In this document: positions 23,937 to 35,890 of the stretch, one piece after another
How positions within the stretch are numbered: position 1 is the stretch's first letter
Layout: every line of letters starts with the position of its first letter
Assembly (NCBI RefSeq): GCF_025118155.1
Contig: NW_026251430.1
Span: 1-64,000, forward strand
Origin: Cokeromyces recurvatus
Lineage: Eukaryota > Mucoromycota > Mucoromycetes > Mucorales > Mucoraceae
Direction: 5' to 3'
Length of the DNA: 64,000 bases
Translations under genes and position numbers: made by a program
The notes under the pieces: model-generated
What the model was told of the DNA's origin: nothing
The model's database searches: none
Seen by the model: only the letters and a program-made list of their open reading frames with translations

Positions 23937-24975
23937 TTAGGCTTGTTCAGCTGCTAAATATCCTCGATTCTTTAAATCTGAATAATATTCTATTAAAGAA
24001 AAAAAAAAAAAAAAGACAGATTAATAAACAGTTATCATACATTTTACATCATTATATACATACTGATATCTTCTTTTCTTAGTGGAGCAGCTAATTTAGG
24101 CATTTGAACAAACTTTTCAGGATGAATAAGTGCTCTTAATCCGAGTGAATTATAGTAACGTGTTGTAATCTTGCCACCTGATTTTTCAATGGCTTCAATT
24201 GCCTTTTGTGATGCCCTCGAAACTTCGATTGTAATAGGTGTTTTAAAAGTATCTGCTCCCTAAATAGATAAATATGAATATACATTATTTTTGGTTTTTA
24301 CTTTTAAACTTGAAAATCTAATTAGCTTACAACACTTAATAATTTGACACCATCTTCAATTTTATGTATACATCGGCTGTCTAATAAATGTTTCATTGTA
24401 ATGGGTTGCGAAGCATCAAGACGACCTGTTTTAATCCAATGTTGAAGTTTATCCAAGTTTAATTCTTGATATTCTTTACCATGACTAATAATAATAATAA
24501 TAATAATACATTTAATTTTCTGTCGTGTAATATATGGTAATCTCATTCCTACATGTTATTGAAACCACGTTTAGGTAAGCGTCTAACAAGTGGTGTTTGA
24601 CCTCCTTCAAACCAAGGCACGGGTCGTCCATTACCAGCTCGTGCTTTTTGTCCTTTATGACCACGACCTGCTGTTTTACCTTTACCAGATCCAGGACCAC
24701 GACCTACACGAATACGCTTATATATATATATATATAAAAAAGGAAAAAAAAAGAGAGAAGGTGAGAGTAAGTGAATACACAATGTTAGGAATTTTGATTA
24801 AAGAGAATGAAATGTGGGGGGGGAAAGAACTTACTTGACTAACAGCTCCAGGATTATCAGACAAATTACCAAGATGAACAGGAGTCTTGGGTGATTGAAC
24901 ATTTACATGGGTTGAGAACGTACGACTTGTTTTTATAGAACAATTTTTAGTTGTAGTAAAAATGGACCGAAACAT
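23937..24975 (-). CDS. mrpl15: Mitochondrial ribosomal protein uL15 (MRPL10/MRPL15)
   Basis: Five exons, minus strand: 24975-24835, 24716-24553, 24484-24331, 24259-24064, 23989-23937; 235 aa. Presequence-like start [20 protein letters not shown], then the uL15 signature [50 protein letters not shown], and the C-terminal domain [20 protein letters not shown] with [11 protein letters not shown] simple read-through gives a false stop after exon 4; splicing from a GTATGT donor at 24063 over an intron with a long A run on the plus strand restores the family ending [14 protein letters not shown]. That last 53-nt exon is easily missed. Component of the large mitoribosomal subunit. Confidence 0.93.
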
Positions 24976-25176
24976 ACTTGGAGAGGGAGAAAAAAAAAAA
25001 AAAGAATCTTTCAAGGGGCTGAACCGATAGTAAAGAAGAAAGTGGGGGGTGGGTGGTATTATAAAATAACCCAGCAGTCTTCTTGATTTTATTTTTAAAT
25101 ATCCGCTTTATTATTATTATTATTTTATTGTTTTCTATTTATGCTTGAAATGAGGATAATAAATTATGAAGGAAGA

Positions 25177-26373
25177 TCAAAAAATATCAGAGTTTCTCTC
25201 AGTTGATGAACAGCCAGGTTCATTATTATTAGTCATAGTATCGTGTGTTAATAAAGCAGTAGCTGATAAATGATTATCTTTACTCTCGGCTGTCAATAAT
25301 GGATGATGGCTATTACTACTTTTCCTTTGAAATAGATGATATGTACTAGTAGGTAATAAACACGTGATTCGCTTAACCATCCATAATGATATATTAAAGG
25401 GTAGAAGAAAGATACTGACGATAATGCCATGTTGCTGCATCTTTTGATCCTGTTCGATTTGATAACAAATATAGGCATCAAACTCGTGCATCCTTCTATC
25501 AAGCACAGTAAAATTTCTATCCGCCCAATTCTTTATGGCCGAAACTCTTCTGTCAAATCTTTGAAATGTTTTATCAAGTTCCTCTGAATCTAGTGTCGCT
25601 TTTGATAGCATGTGCGATGAATATTGATGTTGAAGTCGTTCAATTTCCTTTTCTAGTTTCTGAATTCTATTTTCAAGGGTAGTCATTGTGTCCAAACTAG
25701 TTTCATTCAATAAAAGCGAAGGATCTGTATGTAAATCTAAAGTGCGTTCTTGTAAGAGATGAAGGAGATGTGATAAAGGTTTAATAGAGGCGGCCAAGAT
25801 AAAGACAGTGATATTAAAGGTGCTAATATAATGTTCTACATTACTAACTAAATAACGACTGTATTGTAATGTAAATCCCGCAACGAAAGGTGAAAGTGTC
25901 ACCCACAAAAGCCCCGCTAATTCATGTCGACGTAATTCGTCCATCATCCTATCTTTGCATCCCTGTTGCTGATATTGTGTATTATCATCATCAAAAGAAG
26001 AAAGACCGGCTTTCTTGGATGAATTTTGATGGATCATTCTCTTTCGATGTATATTTTCATAATAAGACCAAGGCACTAATTATGTATAAGAATAGTTAGT
26101 TGGGATTTTCAATATCAAATTTATTGGTCTTTGATAGACTCTACCTGTCATCCATTTATACACATAATATAATATTAGTAAAAGCATAATAAAATCACTC
26201 CACGTCTCATTATTTCCAGCGAAAAAGGCGCCAATCGTTGGAATAAGAGCTATCATAATTGGCCACGAAACAGCTGTAGGATTTGAAAACGAGGATTCAT
26301 TCTTATTCATTTTTCTTTTATTGTTTTTTGCTTTATGTTTTTTAAATATATTATCATTCTCTAAAAATGACAT
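25177..26373 (-). CDS. Fungal membrane/coiled-coil protein of unknown function
   Basis: Two exons, minus strand, 26373-26145 and 26075-25177; 375 aa (an ATG at 26382 would add three residues). Hydrophobic segments near residues 34-50 and 58-76, a pair near 130-175 (LLWVTLSPFVAGF, FNITVFILAASIKPLSHLLH), a coiled coil around 205-235 (LENRIQKLEKEIERLQHQYS), and a further hydrophobic stretch near 290-315. The wording FNITVFILAASIKPLSHLL recalls a conserved uncharacterised family seen across fungi; no function is assigned. The tail is Ser/Thr/Asn-rich. Probably an integral membrane protein with a cytosolic helical region; location unknown. Confidence 0.8.
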
Positions 26374-26475
26374 TATATACATATAAATATATTTTTTATT
26401 AATATTTATAAAAAGAAAAAATATGAATAATTATCTATTTAAGAATAGAAAAAAGAAAATTATTATTTATGCATC

Positions 26476-26506
<31 letters not shown>

Positions 26507-26938
26507 AGTCATACTACAACTGTTCACAGCAGGGTTTCAATGTTTGAAACAAAGCGAGCATTTGGGTCATTTTATTTTTCTAATATACTAAAGTCACAAT
26601 AGAAATAATGCTTTCTAATAATTGAATATAAAATTTATTCCCTTTTTTTTTTCTTAAAAAAGAGTAGGGGATATAGCCCGAATATAATATACTGTTTTAT
26701 CACAAGCATATTATTATCGTTGTATTTGATTACTAGAATTTGTTAAACATAATAATTTAAACTCCGATGATAATACATCATTGTAAGGTTTTATTATTGT
26801 TGCTGCTGTTGTTGTTATTGCAAGTCATTATACCTTTCAAATACAACTGAAAAAGGAAAAATCAAAATTATTCTTCTTTTTTTTTTTTCTCTCTCTCTTT
26901 TTTTTTTTCTTTTATATATATTTATACATGTTCAATAA
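26374..26938. promoter_or_regulatory. Divergent intergenic region
   Basis: 565 bp between divergent start codons of the membrane protein and the DENND6-like gene. Contains a 29-nt A run (26476-26504) and a strong C/T-rich leader (about 26874-26915) next to the DENND6 start. Promoters for both must lie here. Confidence 0.55.
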
Positions 26939-28419
26939 ATGGATAGTGAAATTTCAATATCTAAAGTAAAATCAACTTTTAAACAACTTGACTTGTCATC
27001 AAAAGGTCGTAATTCTAATCCATATGATTCAGTATTCGTGGCCAATGATAATAGTAGTCATGTCGACTACTTATTAGAAGCAGACATGAGTGATTCTTCT
27101 CTCTTTAATAACAATAATTCCAAGTTGGGTTTCTATAAGCAACCACTTCGAAAACAAAGATCAACATCCTCCATGTTAGAATCACCTACAGGTCATCCAT
27201 TAGGTATTTCTGCCTCTCATCCCGACTTGATGGCAAAAGATGATCTTCATATTATATCACAACTATCTCGTATACCTACACCACCACCTATACATAGGTC
27301 TTCTTCTACAGGCTTAGACATTACAGATAATAATGACGAAAAATACTTGACTTTAGATCCTGTTGACTTGGCTAGTTTTAGAAAATGGGTCATTGGTTTT
27401 TGTATAGTTAATTTTGATTTAGAGATTGGTCAAGGTAATGTATATGAAATGCACTCCTTAATATATTATATATATGTATATATACATGTATATACTTATT
27501 TAGATCTCTCTTCCTCCTTATATATATTTATATATATAAACAAAAGCTTTGGATTATGCATATCCACCAATGGATTTGACACTAGCAGAACAAAAGAATA
27601 TGTAATGTATAGGATTTATAATCTTGAATTACAATCTATCTAACTTGCTTATTTAGTTGCTTTTCTGCATTTCCAGATTCTAACGTATTCGAGGTGGGTG
27701 ATCAAGTGTTTAATATTCGTATTAAAGCTAGCTCAAGCAAATTTGCTGTTTCGGGTAATGAAGAAAACATTATTCCGAATAAAATGTATACATTTATTTA
27801 TATATATTCGTATATAGGTCCAACTGCAGATGCAGGATTCCTTTATGGTTATGTATTTTTTAGACAAAAGAAGGATTCAACAATTCGACGAGGTTATTTC
27901 CAAGTAAGCCTACAGATTAAATAAACAAATATATACATACATATACACACACACACACATATATATACATACATATTCGATAGTGTGAAACTTTATTAAA
28001 ATGAATTTATACATAGAAATCATTAGTTTTGTTATCACAATATCCTTATGTAGGATTATTTTCAAGGATAGTGTCTATATTAGGTCCAGCTTATTTTGAT
28101 ACTGGTCAACCTATGTTGGAAGCAGCTTGTATGAATATAGTACATTGGTAAGACAACGAAAAAAAATAAATAAATAAATAAATATATACATGTAAATACA
28201 TAATCTTGATTATTTTTTTTTTATTATAGGCCTTCTCCAGAAGATGGTAAAGTGCTTGATTTGCCTTTTCTTGGACGACTATTACAAGTTGAATTACCTA
28301 CACCATTTAAACCACAATTATTAGAAACAACACCTTTTGATATGAATAAACTAAAACCAGATATCCAGGTAAGTGAATTATACAAATGTCAATCTAATCA
28401 GGTATTTTTAAGTGACTCT

Positions 28420-28486
<67 letters not shown>

Positions 28487-29303
28487 TCTAGATTATGGCA
28501 GCACTTCCAATAGGAAGCTTATACCATCATTTCAAAGATATATTAAAAGATTTATGGTTGTTATGGGAACTTATGCTATTAGCTGAACCTATCGTTGTTA
28601 TGGCACCTGATCCAGGAGTTTGTAGTGAAGCAGTGGTTGCCTTAGTAGATATTATTAATCCTGTAACTTTGTATATGTTTATATAAAAAAAAAATATCAG
28701 CATAAATACTTACAACAAGTATAATAGATACCTTACTGTGGTGACTATAGACCTTATTTTACTATCCAAGATTCAGATTTCAAAAGCTTTGTTACAAAGA
28801 ATAAGGTAAAAAAGAAAAAGGAGAGATATAAAATAAAGTAATTTACTTTTCTCTTTTATAAAAATAAAGCCATTATCTAGTTTAGTAATAGGTGTAACTA
28901 ATCCTTACTTTAACACTGCCGTTCAACATTGGCCAAATATTGTTCGAGTGGGCAAACAACAACTGAGGTATATAGTGACAGGATATTATTGAAAAGTAAG
29001 GAGAGCTTATTACTAATCACATTCATATAATAGAAAACCTGATGGTACAATTATACATTCAGGAATATCAAAAGTAAAACATAATAGTAAATCAAATGTA
29101 ATGCTTAATTTTATACAAGTAAGGGAAAAAAAAAGGAAAGAAAGGAAAAAAAATCGTTCCTTTTATTAAATACGGTTTCAATTATATTAGGGAGTAACAT
29201 CAAAACGTAAATCAGTGATATCTAAGGATAGAGAATTAATTAAAATGTTAACTGAAGCAACTGTCAGAGGATATCCACCAGGTAAAGTAATTATAAATAA
29301 ATG

Positions 29304-29347
<44 letters not shown>

Positions 29348-29819
29348 GTCAGTCAATTAACACTTATTTCATAGATTGGGTTTTAAATAATATTCTACGA
29401 AGATATTTTGTTGATTTAACAGAGAAATTTCTTGTGCCATTAAATAGATACTTTAGTACATTGATACCTGTCAACATGTAAAGTAGATCAAATAGATGCA
29501 TGTAACGTAGAGTCTTATTTTTCCTTTTATATTTATATATACATGTGTATATATATTTCTATATGTAAAAAAAAAAAGTACGAATAGAGATATACCAAGA
29601 TTAAAGCCCTTTCAAACAGATCAGTTTATGAAATCCTTAAAAGAACATGGCCCACAACTTCCTTTCAAATCAACATTTAAAACACGTACATCTACCACAG
29701 ATCCTACTAAGGAATTATATTCACAGTTTTTGAAATGTGGTAATTTTGCAACTTGGCTTCAACAACGTACAACAAGAGCAGAGGCAGAGATAAAGAAACG
29801 AAGGGAAAATTACACTTAA
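26939..29819 (+). CDS. DENND6/FAM116-type DENN-domain Rab GEF
   Basis: Thirteen exons: 26939-27434, 27547-27601, 27657-27754, 27818-27903, 28017-28147, 28230-28368, 28492-28662, 28728-28805, 28870-28967, 29034-29118, 29191-29281, 29375-29477, 29588-29819; 620 aa. Signature segments: FRKWVIGFCIVNFDLEIGQA, LDYAYPPMDLTLAEQKNICF, SAFPDSNVFEVGDQVF, YGYVFFRQKKDSTIRRGYFQ, PYCGDYRPYFTIQDSDFKSF and VTNPYFNTAVQHWPNIVRVG. Animal DENND6A is a Rab14 exchange factor in endosome-to-surface recycling; the fungal target is unproven. The N-terminal 150 residues are low-complexity. The last acceptor is ambiguous (29579 or 29588, nine nt apart, both in frame). The exon total is in frame, which supports the 12 introns. 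Confidence 0.9.
28423..28485. repeat. 63-nt poly(T) tract inside an intron
   Basis: The longest homopolymer in the window, in the sixth intron of the DENND6-like gene and followed within 6 nt by the acceptor TCTAG. It acts as, or at least overlaps, the polypyrimidine tract. Confidence 0.9.
29304..29346. repeat. 43-nt poly(A) tract inside an intron
   Basis: A run within the eleventh intron of the DENND6-like gene, between the GTAAAG donor at 29282 and the ATAG acceptor at 29374. Confidence 0.85.
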
Positions 29820-29970
29820 TCATTTATAGTAGGGAGACTAATAGATAGAGTTAAATTGTAAATATGTGCATAAATAGTATGATGATGTTTTAATAGAGCT
29901 ACCATGACAATAAAAAGTTCATTACTAATACCGTTACACAGATTCATCAGTTGAATCTACTTTTCTTTTC

Positions 29971-30007
<37 letters not shown>

Positions 30008-30125
30008 TGAAAAATGCAATTGCTTTTTTGTATTATAAGGAAATAATAATAAAAAATTTTTTATTTTTTATTTTTCATTTTAGTTTATTTTATTCTATTC
30101 TATTCTATTTTTCTTTTTCAACAAA
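29820..30125. other. Intergenic with (TTTTC)n repeat
   Basis: 306 bp. It contains (TTTTC)6 at about 29961-29990 followed by a T run, then short TTTTA/TTCTA repeats leading to the next ATG. This is the T-rich leader of the thioredoxin-like gene. Confidence 0.65.
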
Positions 30126-30596
30126 ATGAAGGTGATTCGTGTTAGTGAAAGTGAAAACTTTGAAACTGAAGTAAAGAAAGCAGTTGAGACAGGCAATCCT
30201 GTCTTTGTTCTCTTTTATGGTAATGAGCTTCCAGAAACTTCAGAGTCATGGTGTCCTGATTGTGTTATTGCTGATCCTCTCATTCGTAAATCTGTAATGG
30301 CCGTAAAAGATAGTATTCTTGTTGAAGCCCCAGTTGGTTATCGTAATGATTGGAAGGGTAACACTAGCCATCCCTATCGAGTTCGTTATCAAGTCCCTGC
30401 TATTCCTACTTTATATAAATGGACTATGGTAGGTTTAATATATACAAAAATATACATATATTTATATATATAATATCGCCAGAGGTAGACTTATTTATTT
30501 CTCTATTAACATTATTATTAGAATGGACCTGGTGACATGTTGGTTGAAAATGATTGTGCTGATGTTACAAAACTTGCTCAATTCTGTGGAAATTAA
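30126..30596 (+). CDS. TXNDC17/TRP14-like thioredoxin-fold protein (DUF953)
   Basis: Two exons, 30126-30428 and 30522-30596; 125 aa, normal for the family. Active-site motif W-C-P-D-C (Trp42-Cys46) in SESWCPDCVIADP, with the preceding NPVFVLFYGNE strand and later RVRYQVPAIPTLYKW with the cis-Pro. Cytosolic oxidoreductase family that uses thioredoxin-reductase electrons; substrate unknown. The exon join gives TMNGPGDMLVENDCADV, continuing the conserved C-terminus. Confidence 0.92.
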
Positions 30597-31188
30597 TAAA
30601 ATAGTATGTGTAGGCCATTGCTTTTATCTGATAAGATCAACAACAACAAAAAAAAAAAAAAAAATGTTCAGGTCACGCGATAAAAATTAGCTTTTTATTG
30701 TTGCGCGGTGTCCTGGACAGCTTTTTTTTTTTTTTTTTTTTTTGAAACCATTATTGTTGTTTATTATCATACATAATAGAAGAAATAAACAATAGAAAAA
30801 AGATGTTCTATTGTTCAGTCATTTATAATATACTATTTAACGTTATGTATAATTATGGCAGTTACTAGTCATTCTTTTCCTATTTTATTGTAAATAAAAA
30901 GTAAAAAAGTAAAAAAAAAAAAAAGGGGGCGCCATCTAAATTCTATAGGTAATAGTTTAAATGTGTGTATTTGTGTAAAAAAATGTAAAGGTTTAGTATA
31001 AAGATTCTCAGTTAATTATTATTAAAAAGCGCTATAAAAAAAAAAGGAAAATTTTATTTTTTATTTTTTATTTTTTTTTTTTTTTCTTTCTTTATTAATC
31101 GAAAAATGTTCTCCATTACTTCGCGTAAGATTTACAATTAGAAAAAAAAAAAGATCTAAATACAGTAAGAACTTATATTTATTAAAAA
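30597..31188. other. Intergenic spacer
   Basis: 592 bp with several A and T runs (around 30643-30663, 30722-30743, 30907-30924, 31072-31085). No frame of interest and no RNA gene seen. Confidence 0.6.
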
Positions 31189-32330
31189 ATGGTAGTCTTC
31201 TTTTGGATTGGCGTATTGGCCATTGTTCCTTATCTTCTTTTAGTTGCCTATGGTGCTTATGGCTGTCCTGAACAAAATTTAAAACTTAAATATAACGCCA
31301 AGTGGTAATATTCATATTATTATTATTATTATTATTATAAACATTCTATTTATACTTATTATTGTTTAGGGCCTTGGTCACAGGTGGCTCTTCTGGTATT
31401 GGTGCTGCTATTGTTCGTAAGTTTGCTAGCCAAGGTCTGAATGTGGTCGTTGTAGCTCTTGATGACGCAGTTTTCAGTAAATTTAAAGAAACTATCCAAA
31501 AGGAATTTCCTAATGTTGAGTTCCGTTTTGTTGGCTGTGACCTTTCTGAAGCGACTGGCGAAAGTTATTTAGCTGCTGTCAAGGAAGCCACATCTGATAT
31601 TGATGTACAAATTTTGTGTAATAATGCTGGCTATATTACAACAGGCGGTTATGCTGATGTCCCTATGAAGCGTGAACTCTCTAATTTCCATACCAACGTT
31701 ACCTCTGGTCTTGTCTTGACTCATCATTTTGTTGACGAAATGTTAAATAAGGGTCTTCGAGGTCTTGTTACTTTTACTTCTTCTAGTGCTGGTTTTATCC
31801 CTAATCCCATGTCTGCCTTATACTGTAAGTTTAAAAAACAAATAATATTCTAATAATAATAATAATTGACTCTTATTTAGCTTCCTCAAAGGTTTTCTTA
31901 ACTACATTTGCTGCTTCCCTTTCTGCTGAATTGGCTGAAGCTAAAATTGATGTTCTTGTTGTGGTAAAGTTAAACGTATTTCATTAAAAAGTTAGTTAGA
32001 ATTTAGTATATTCATTTCTATCTCTCTCTCTCTCTCTTCTAGCATCCTTCTCCTATTGATTCTAACTTTTATAGCAATGCTGGTAAAATGTCCGCTCTTA
32101 CATCAGCCCAAAAACTTTCTTCTCCACCTTCTGTTATTGCTGATACCATTTGTCGTAATGCTGGTAAGATTGTTGTTTCTGATCAAGGACCTATTACTGT
32201 TATTATGAAGATTATGATGACAAAGGTAATGGACTGGAATGTCTTTGCTGAGATTATGAAGTTGGGTCTTCGTTTTAATGGTGACTATAAGGCTATGAAG
32301 GTTGCTCGTCCCATTAAGAAAGATAACTAA
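31189..32330 (+). CDS. Membrane-anchored short-chain dehydrogenase/reductase
   Basis: Four exons: 31189-31304, 31370-31824, 31881-31963, 32043-32330; 313 aa. One N-terminal hydrophobic helix (residues 2-24, FFWIGVLAIVPYLLLVAYGA) anchors it, probably to the ER. Rossmann motif TGGSSGIG (residues 43-50), NNAG in ILCNNAGYITTGG, catalytic Ser among 176-178 (TFTSSSAGF) and Y190-S-S-S-K194; the Tyr/Lys motif is completed only after splicing. Resembles the 17-beta-HSD/3-ketoacyl or ketosphinganine reductase group in layout, but the substrate cannot be decided from sequence. Confidence 0.88.
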
Positions 32331-32790
32331 GGTACATTTTTTTTTATTTAAAAGAAAGAATAAAGGAGTTCTATCATATATACATGTAGATAAAGAAAAG
32401 GAGGGATATAGACACATATATCTATGTACAGTCTTCTATTTCAACAGCTCTGCTGGTTATTATTATTATTATTTTTTCCCTGATTGTGCATTTACCTTTC
32501 TTATTCGAATTGTATGTCTTTAATAGTTAACAGCTGTTTCTCGAATTCAGTTTTTAGATTTACTTTGAGTTTTGGTGACTTGCATAAAACTTAACTCCCT
32601 CACAAAAATTAGACTTACATGTTGTGAGCATAACAGACTCACTTTTAAATAGTGAAAGAGGGCTTATTCGTCTATCGAAAAAGCTTTATTTCGTTGTAAT
32701 AATCAAATAGGATGAATTACTTTATTTTATTTAGATTAAAATAATTGTTAGTGTTTCAAGCTCGAAGTACATGTTATAAATTAAATCCAG

Positions 32791-32835
<45 letters not shown>

Positions 32836-33064
32836 TATTGAAAAGTAACTGTTGGTGCAGCAAAGTTTAACTTTTCCACTATTTATTTAATTTTTTTTTT
32901 TTTTTGCTTTTTTTTTTATACAAATCTGCTAATTGAAGATGGAGATGCTGTACATGCAGATATGTTATATATACATATACATACACATATACATATACAT
33001 ACACATACACACACACATACACACACACATATATATATATAAATGAGAGTCGTGATATAACTGT
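32331..33064. other. Intergenic spacer between convergent genes
   Basis: 734 bp between the stop codons of the SDR and of MPS1, so it must contain both 3' ends. Holds a 42-nt poly(A) tract at 32791-32832 and a TA/CA microsatellite at 32963-33041. No coding content recognised. Confidence 0.6.
32963..33041. repeat. TA/CA-rich microsatellite
   Basis: Interleaved TATACA, TACACA and (CA)n/(TA)n units over about 80 bp, just downstream of the MPS1 stop codon. Confidence 0.85.
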
Positions 33065-33670
33065 TTAATTATTTACAAAAGGATGGTTTAAAAGTTCTGT
33101 AAGTGGAGGTCGTAAATCAGGATTACGATTTAGACAATTTTTTAGTAGTTGAATAAGGGTTGAAGGAAGTTTTATCTGGCGTTCAACAGAGCTTGTTTTG
33201 TCAAGTTTTTCTATTACAAATTCCGGAAATTTAATTTCATAAGTTGGGTCCCTTATAGAAAGGATCTTTTGTGCAAACTGAAGATCATAAAATGGTGTTT
33301 TCCCATATACCATCTGATAAAGAATACAGCCTAAAGACCAGACATCACTTGGTCTACCTAATTTTACTAAACTCTTCCTTCCTACTCTACCTTCATTTGA
33401 GTCAGAAAGTGCTTCCGGTGACATGTAATTAATTGTGCCTACCTACTTGAAGAATGAATAGTTTGTATTTAATTATATTAAATACTTACTTGATTATCAC
33501 GGTGAATATTTGTAGTATCATCAGACATAACCTTTGCAATGCCAAAATCAATCAACTTTAACCATCCTTTGACTACAACAAAATTTGCTGGTTTTAAGTC
33601 TGAATGAACAACGTTCTTATTATGCATGGCATAAACACATTCTAACATCTAAAATATAAGTATACGTACA

Positions 33671-33712
<42 letters not shown>

Positions 33713-35516
33713 AAAGAAAAGAATAACCTATTTTACCTGCTGCCAATAAAATCTTATAAAATTAAGGTCCCATTTTGTTATCGCCTGTTTTTGAATTAAA
33801 CGAGCCAAATCAACTTCACCGAATTCCATAATTAAATAAATGACATTTTCAGTTATACAAAAATCTAATAGAGAAACAATCCTTTCTTCTCTTTTTAATA
33901 TGTGTAATATATTAATTTCATCTATCACATTTTCTCTATCTTCTTCCTTTTTCACTTCGATCCATTTTAGTGCATAAATATGCGAATACGTATGTGATAC
34001 TACTTGAAAGACATGTCCTGAACTTCCTTTTCCAATATCCTTTAAAATAGTATAATAATGATTATTTATCTAGATAATAAAGATCAGTAATATGTATATA
34101 TGTATGTATGTATGTATATAAGATACTTTACAATCACCTGTTCCCCTATACGTGGTGGTGTAGGTGTTCCTGACACTTGAAATTGTCTATCTTCTTGCTG
34201 TGAAAATAGAGGAGGAGGGGGAGGAGGGGGAAAGTCATTAGAGATGCGTTGATTATTTTTGGTTATAGTAGTATTTGGTATAGCGAAGTTATGATTATCT
34301 CTTCTTTTATTCCTTGTTGATGTTAAATGTGTAGGCGTAGGAGTAGGCGTAGATGTAGTAGAAAATGAAAATGAAAAAGAAGAAGAAGATGGAAGTTGCC
34401 TTGGGGATGCAGGAGTAGCGTTAGAAGATTGATAAGATTGTTGTATTGCATCGATATAATCTGGTTTTCGATTTTCGCGTATAATAGGTGAATATTTCTA
34501 ACAATTGAAATAAATAAATAATGTAGTCCAACTTCTTGATTTCTTTTTTTTTTTTGTCTTACCTTTGTCGCTGCATTATCCATTCCAATTTTTAAGGCAG
34601 AAACATTATGTTCAAGTGAATCAAAGGTGCTTTCTCTTTTATATTGAAATAAGCCTAAAATAAATAATAATAAATATCCAAATAGAATACAGCTAGGATT
34701 GCTTTAAATATACCTTCATTACTGCTACCTGTAGAAGCAGAAGATCTAGCATCAGTAGGTGTAGATATCATACTTATAGTAGGCGTACTATAGCCAAATG
34801 GTGGTGATGATTTTACTAAAGGCGAAGATCGAATATGAATTGAAGAAGGGCTTGGAGAAGAATCCATTAACTTTCTTTTTACATTTCTGCTTGTACCACT
34901 ACTAGAACTATTTATAAGGTTAATATTTATACCATTTTTTTATGTATACACATATATATTTTACGTTGATAGTCTTCTTAAAGGTGATTTCTATAAAATT
35001 TTTGTCACATTAAAAAACCTTCATGTAAATAAAAAAAAAAAAATATAAATATTTATATATTATTTCTTACATAACTATTTCTTCTTTCTAATGAATCTTC
35101 ATCCATTTTTAAAGGTGAAAATTGATCCAATTTTAAAGCTGAACTATCTCTTTTATAACTACGATTACTACTAAAACTACTAGTTGTTTTTTCAGAACTC
35201 AATTTTAAATCTTCATCGTCTTCTTGATTAAAATAACTAGGTGTACTCTATAAACTCTGTAAGCGTTTTTTTTTTTTTTTTTTCGTTCACACAAATTTTA
35301 TCTAATCAATACCTTATGTTCAAAGTTTATATCGTCTTCTTCTGCATCGGATTCATTTAATAAATCCATTACTTCAAGTGTTGTTGGTTTAAAAATATTT
35401 AAACGTTCAAATTCTATATTATTGAATTCACCAGCATTACTGTTATTGTCGTTATTGTTATCATCTTGGTTTTGTTGAACAAATAATTCATAAGGAAAAG
35501 ATGGTTGATTGTCCAT
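33065..35516 (-). CDS. mps1: MPS1/TTK-type dual-specificity checkpoint kinase
   Basis: Nine exons, minus strand: 35516-35313, 35247-35071, 34990-34965, 34907-34714, 34654-34563, 34497-34132, 34039-33737, 33648-33490, 33442-33065; 632 aa. Disordered Ser/Asn/Pro-rich N-terminal half, kinase domain from about residue 350. Motifs: [12 protein letters not shown] (P-loop), ALKWIEV (Lys about 378), [33 protein letters not shown] (catalytic loop with S in place of R, as in Mps1), [12 protein letters not shown], and [12 protein letters not shown]. The G-T-x-N-Y-M-S-P-E block and HSDLKPANF are diagnostic of Mps1/TTK. Role: spindle assembly checkpoint and spindle pole duplication. One exon is only 26 nt. 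A poly(Pro) stretch lies near residue 330. Confidence 0.94.
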
Positions 35517-35612
35517 TAACTATATTATTATTGATTTAGGGGTATACACTTGATTACGTTAAATTATATAAAATGGGAGTATATATAAAAATGAAAAAGA
35601 AAAATGGAGCTT

Positions 35613-35663
<51 letters not shown>

Positions 35664-35890
35664 ACTAGGCAATGACAAAAAAAGAAAAAAACATTTTTTT
35701 TTCCAGTTGATTATCGACATTTTAAATTCCGCTCTTTGAACCAGTGATAAAGCTCCAAAAAAAAACATAATTGCTTAATTGTTGTGTTATGACGAGATTT
35801 GTCTTTTTTTTTTCTTTTTTTTTACTCCTTAAAATAGGGTGTGATTAGGGGATATTTTATTACTATGCATATCATTGCATAATATACATT
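35517..35890. other. Intergenic with poly(T)/poly(A) junction
   Basis: 374 bp between two minus-strand genes. A T9 run is followed directly by a 42-nt A run (35620-35661), which could fold back only weakly. Contains the MPS1 promoter side. Confidence 0.6.

Noticed and set aside
23672..24082. 136-codon plus-strand frame
   Set aside because: Lys/Asn-rich from A runs and overlaps the last exon and intron of the minus-strand uL15 gene.
32963..33041. Possible CRISPR-like repeat array
   Set aside because: It is a simple TA/CA microsatellite with no spacer/repeat structure, in a eukaryotic genome.
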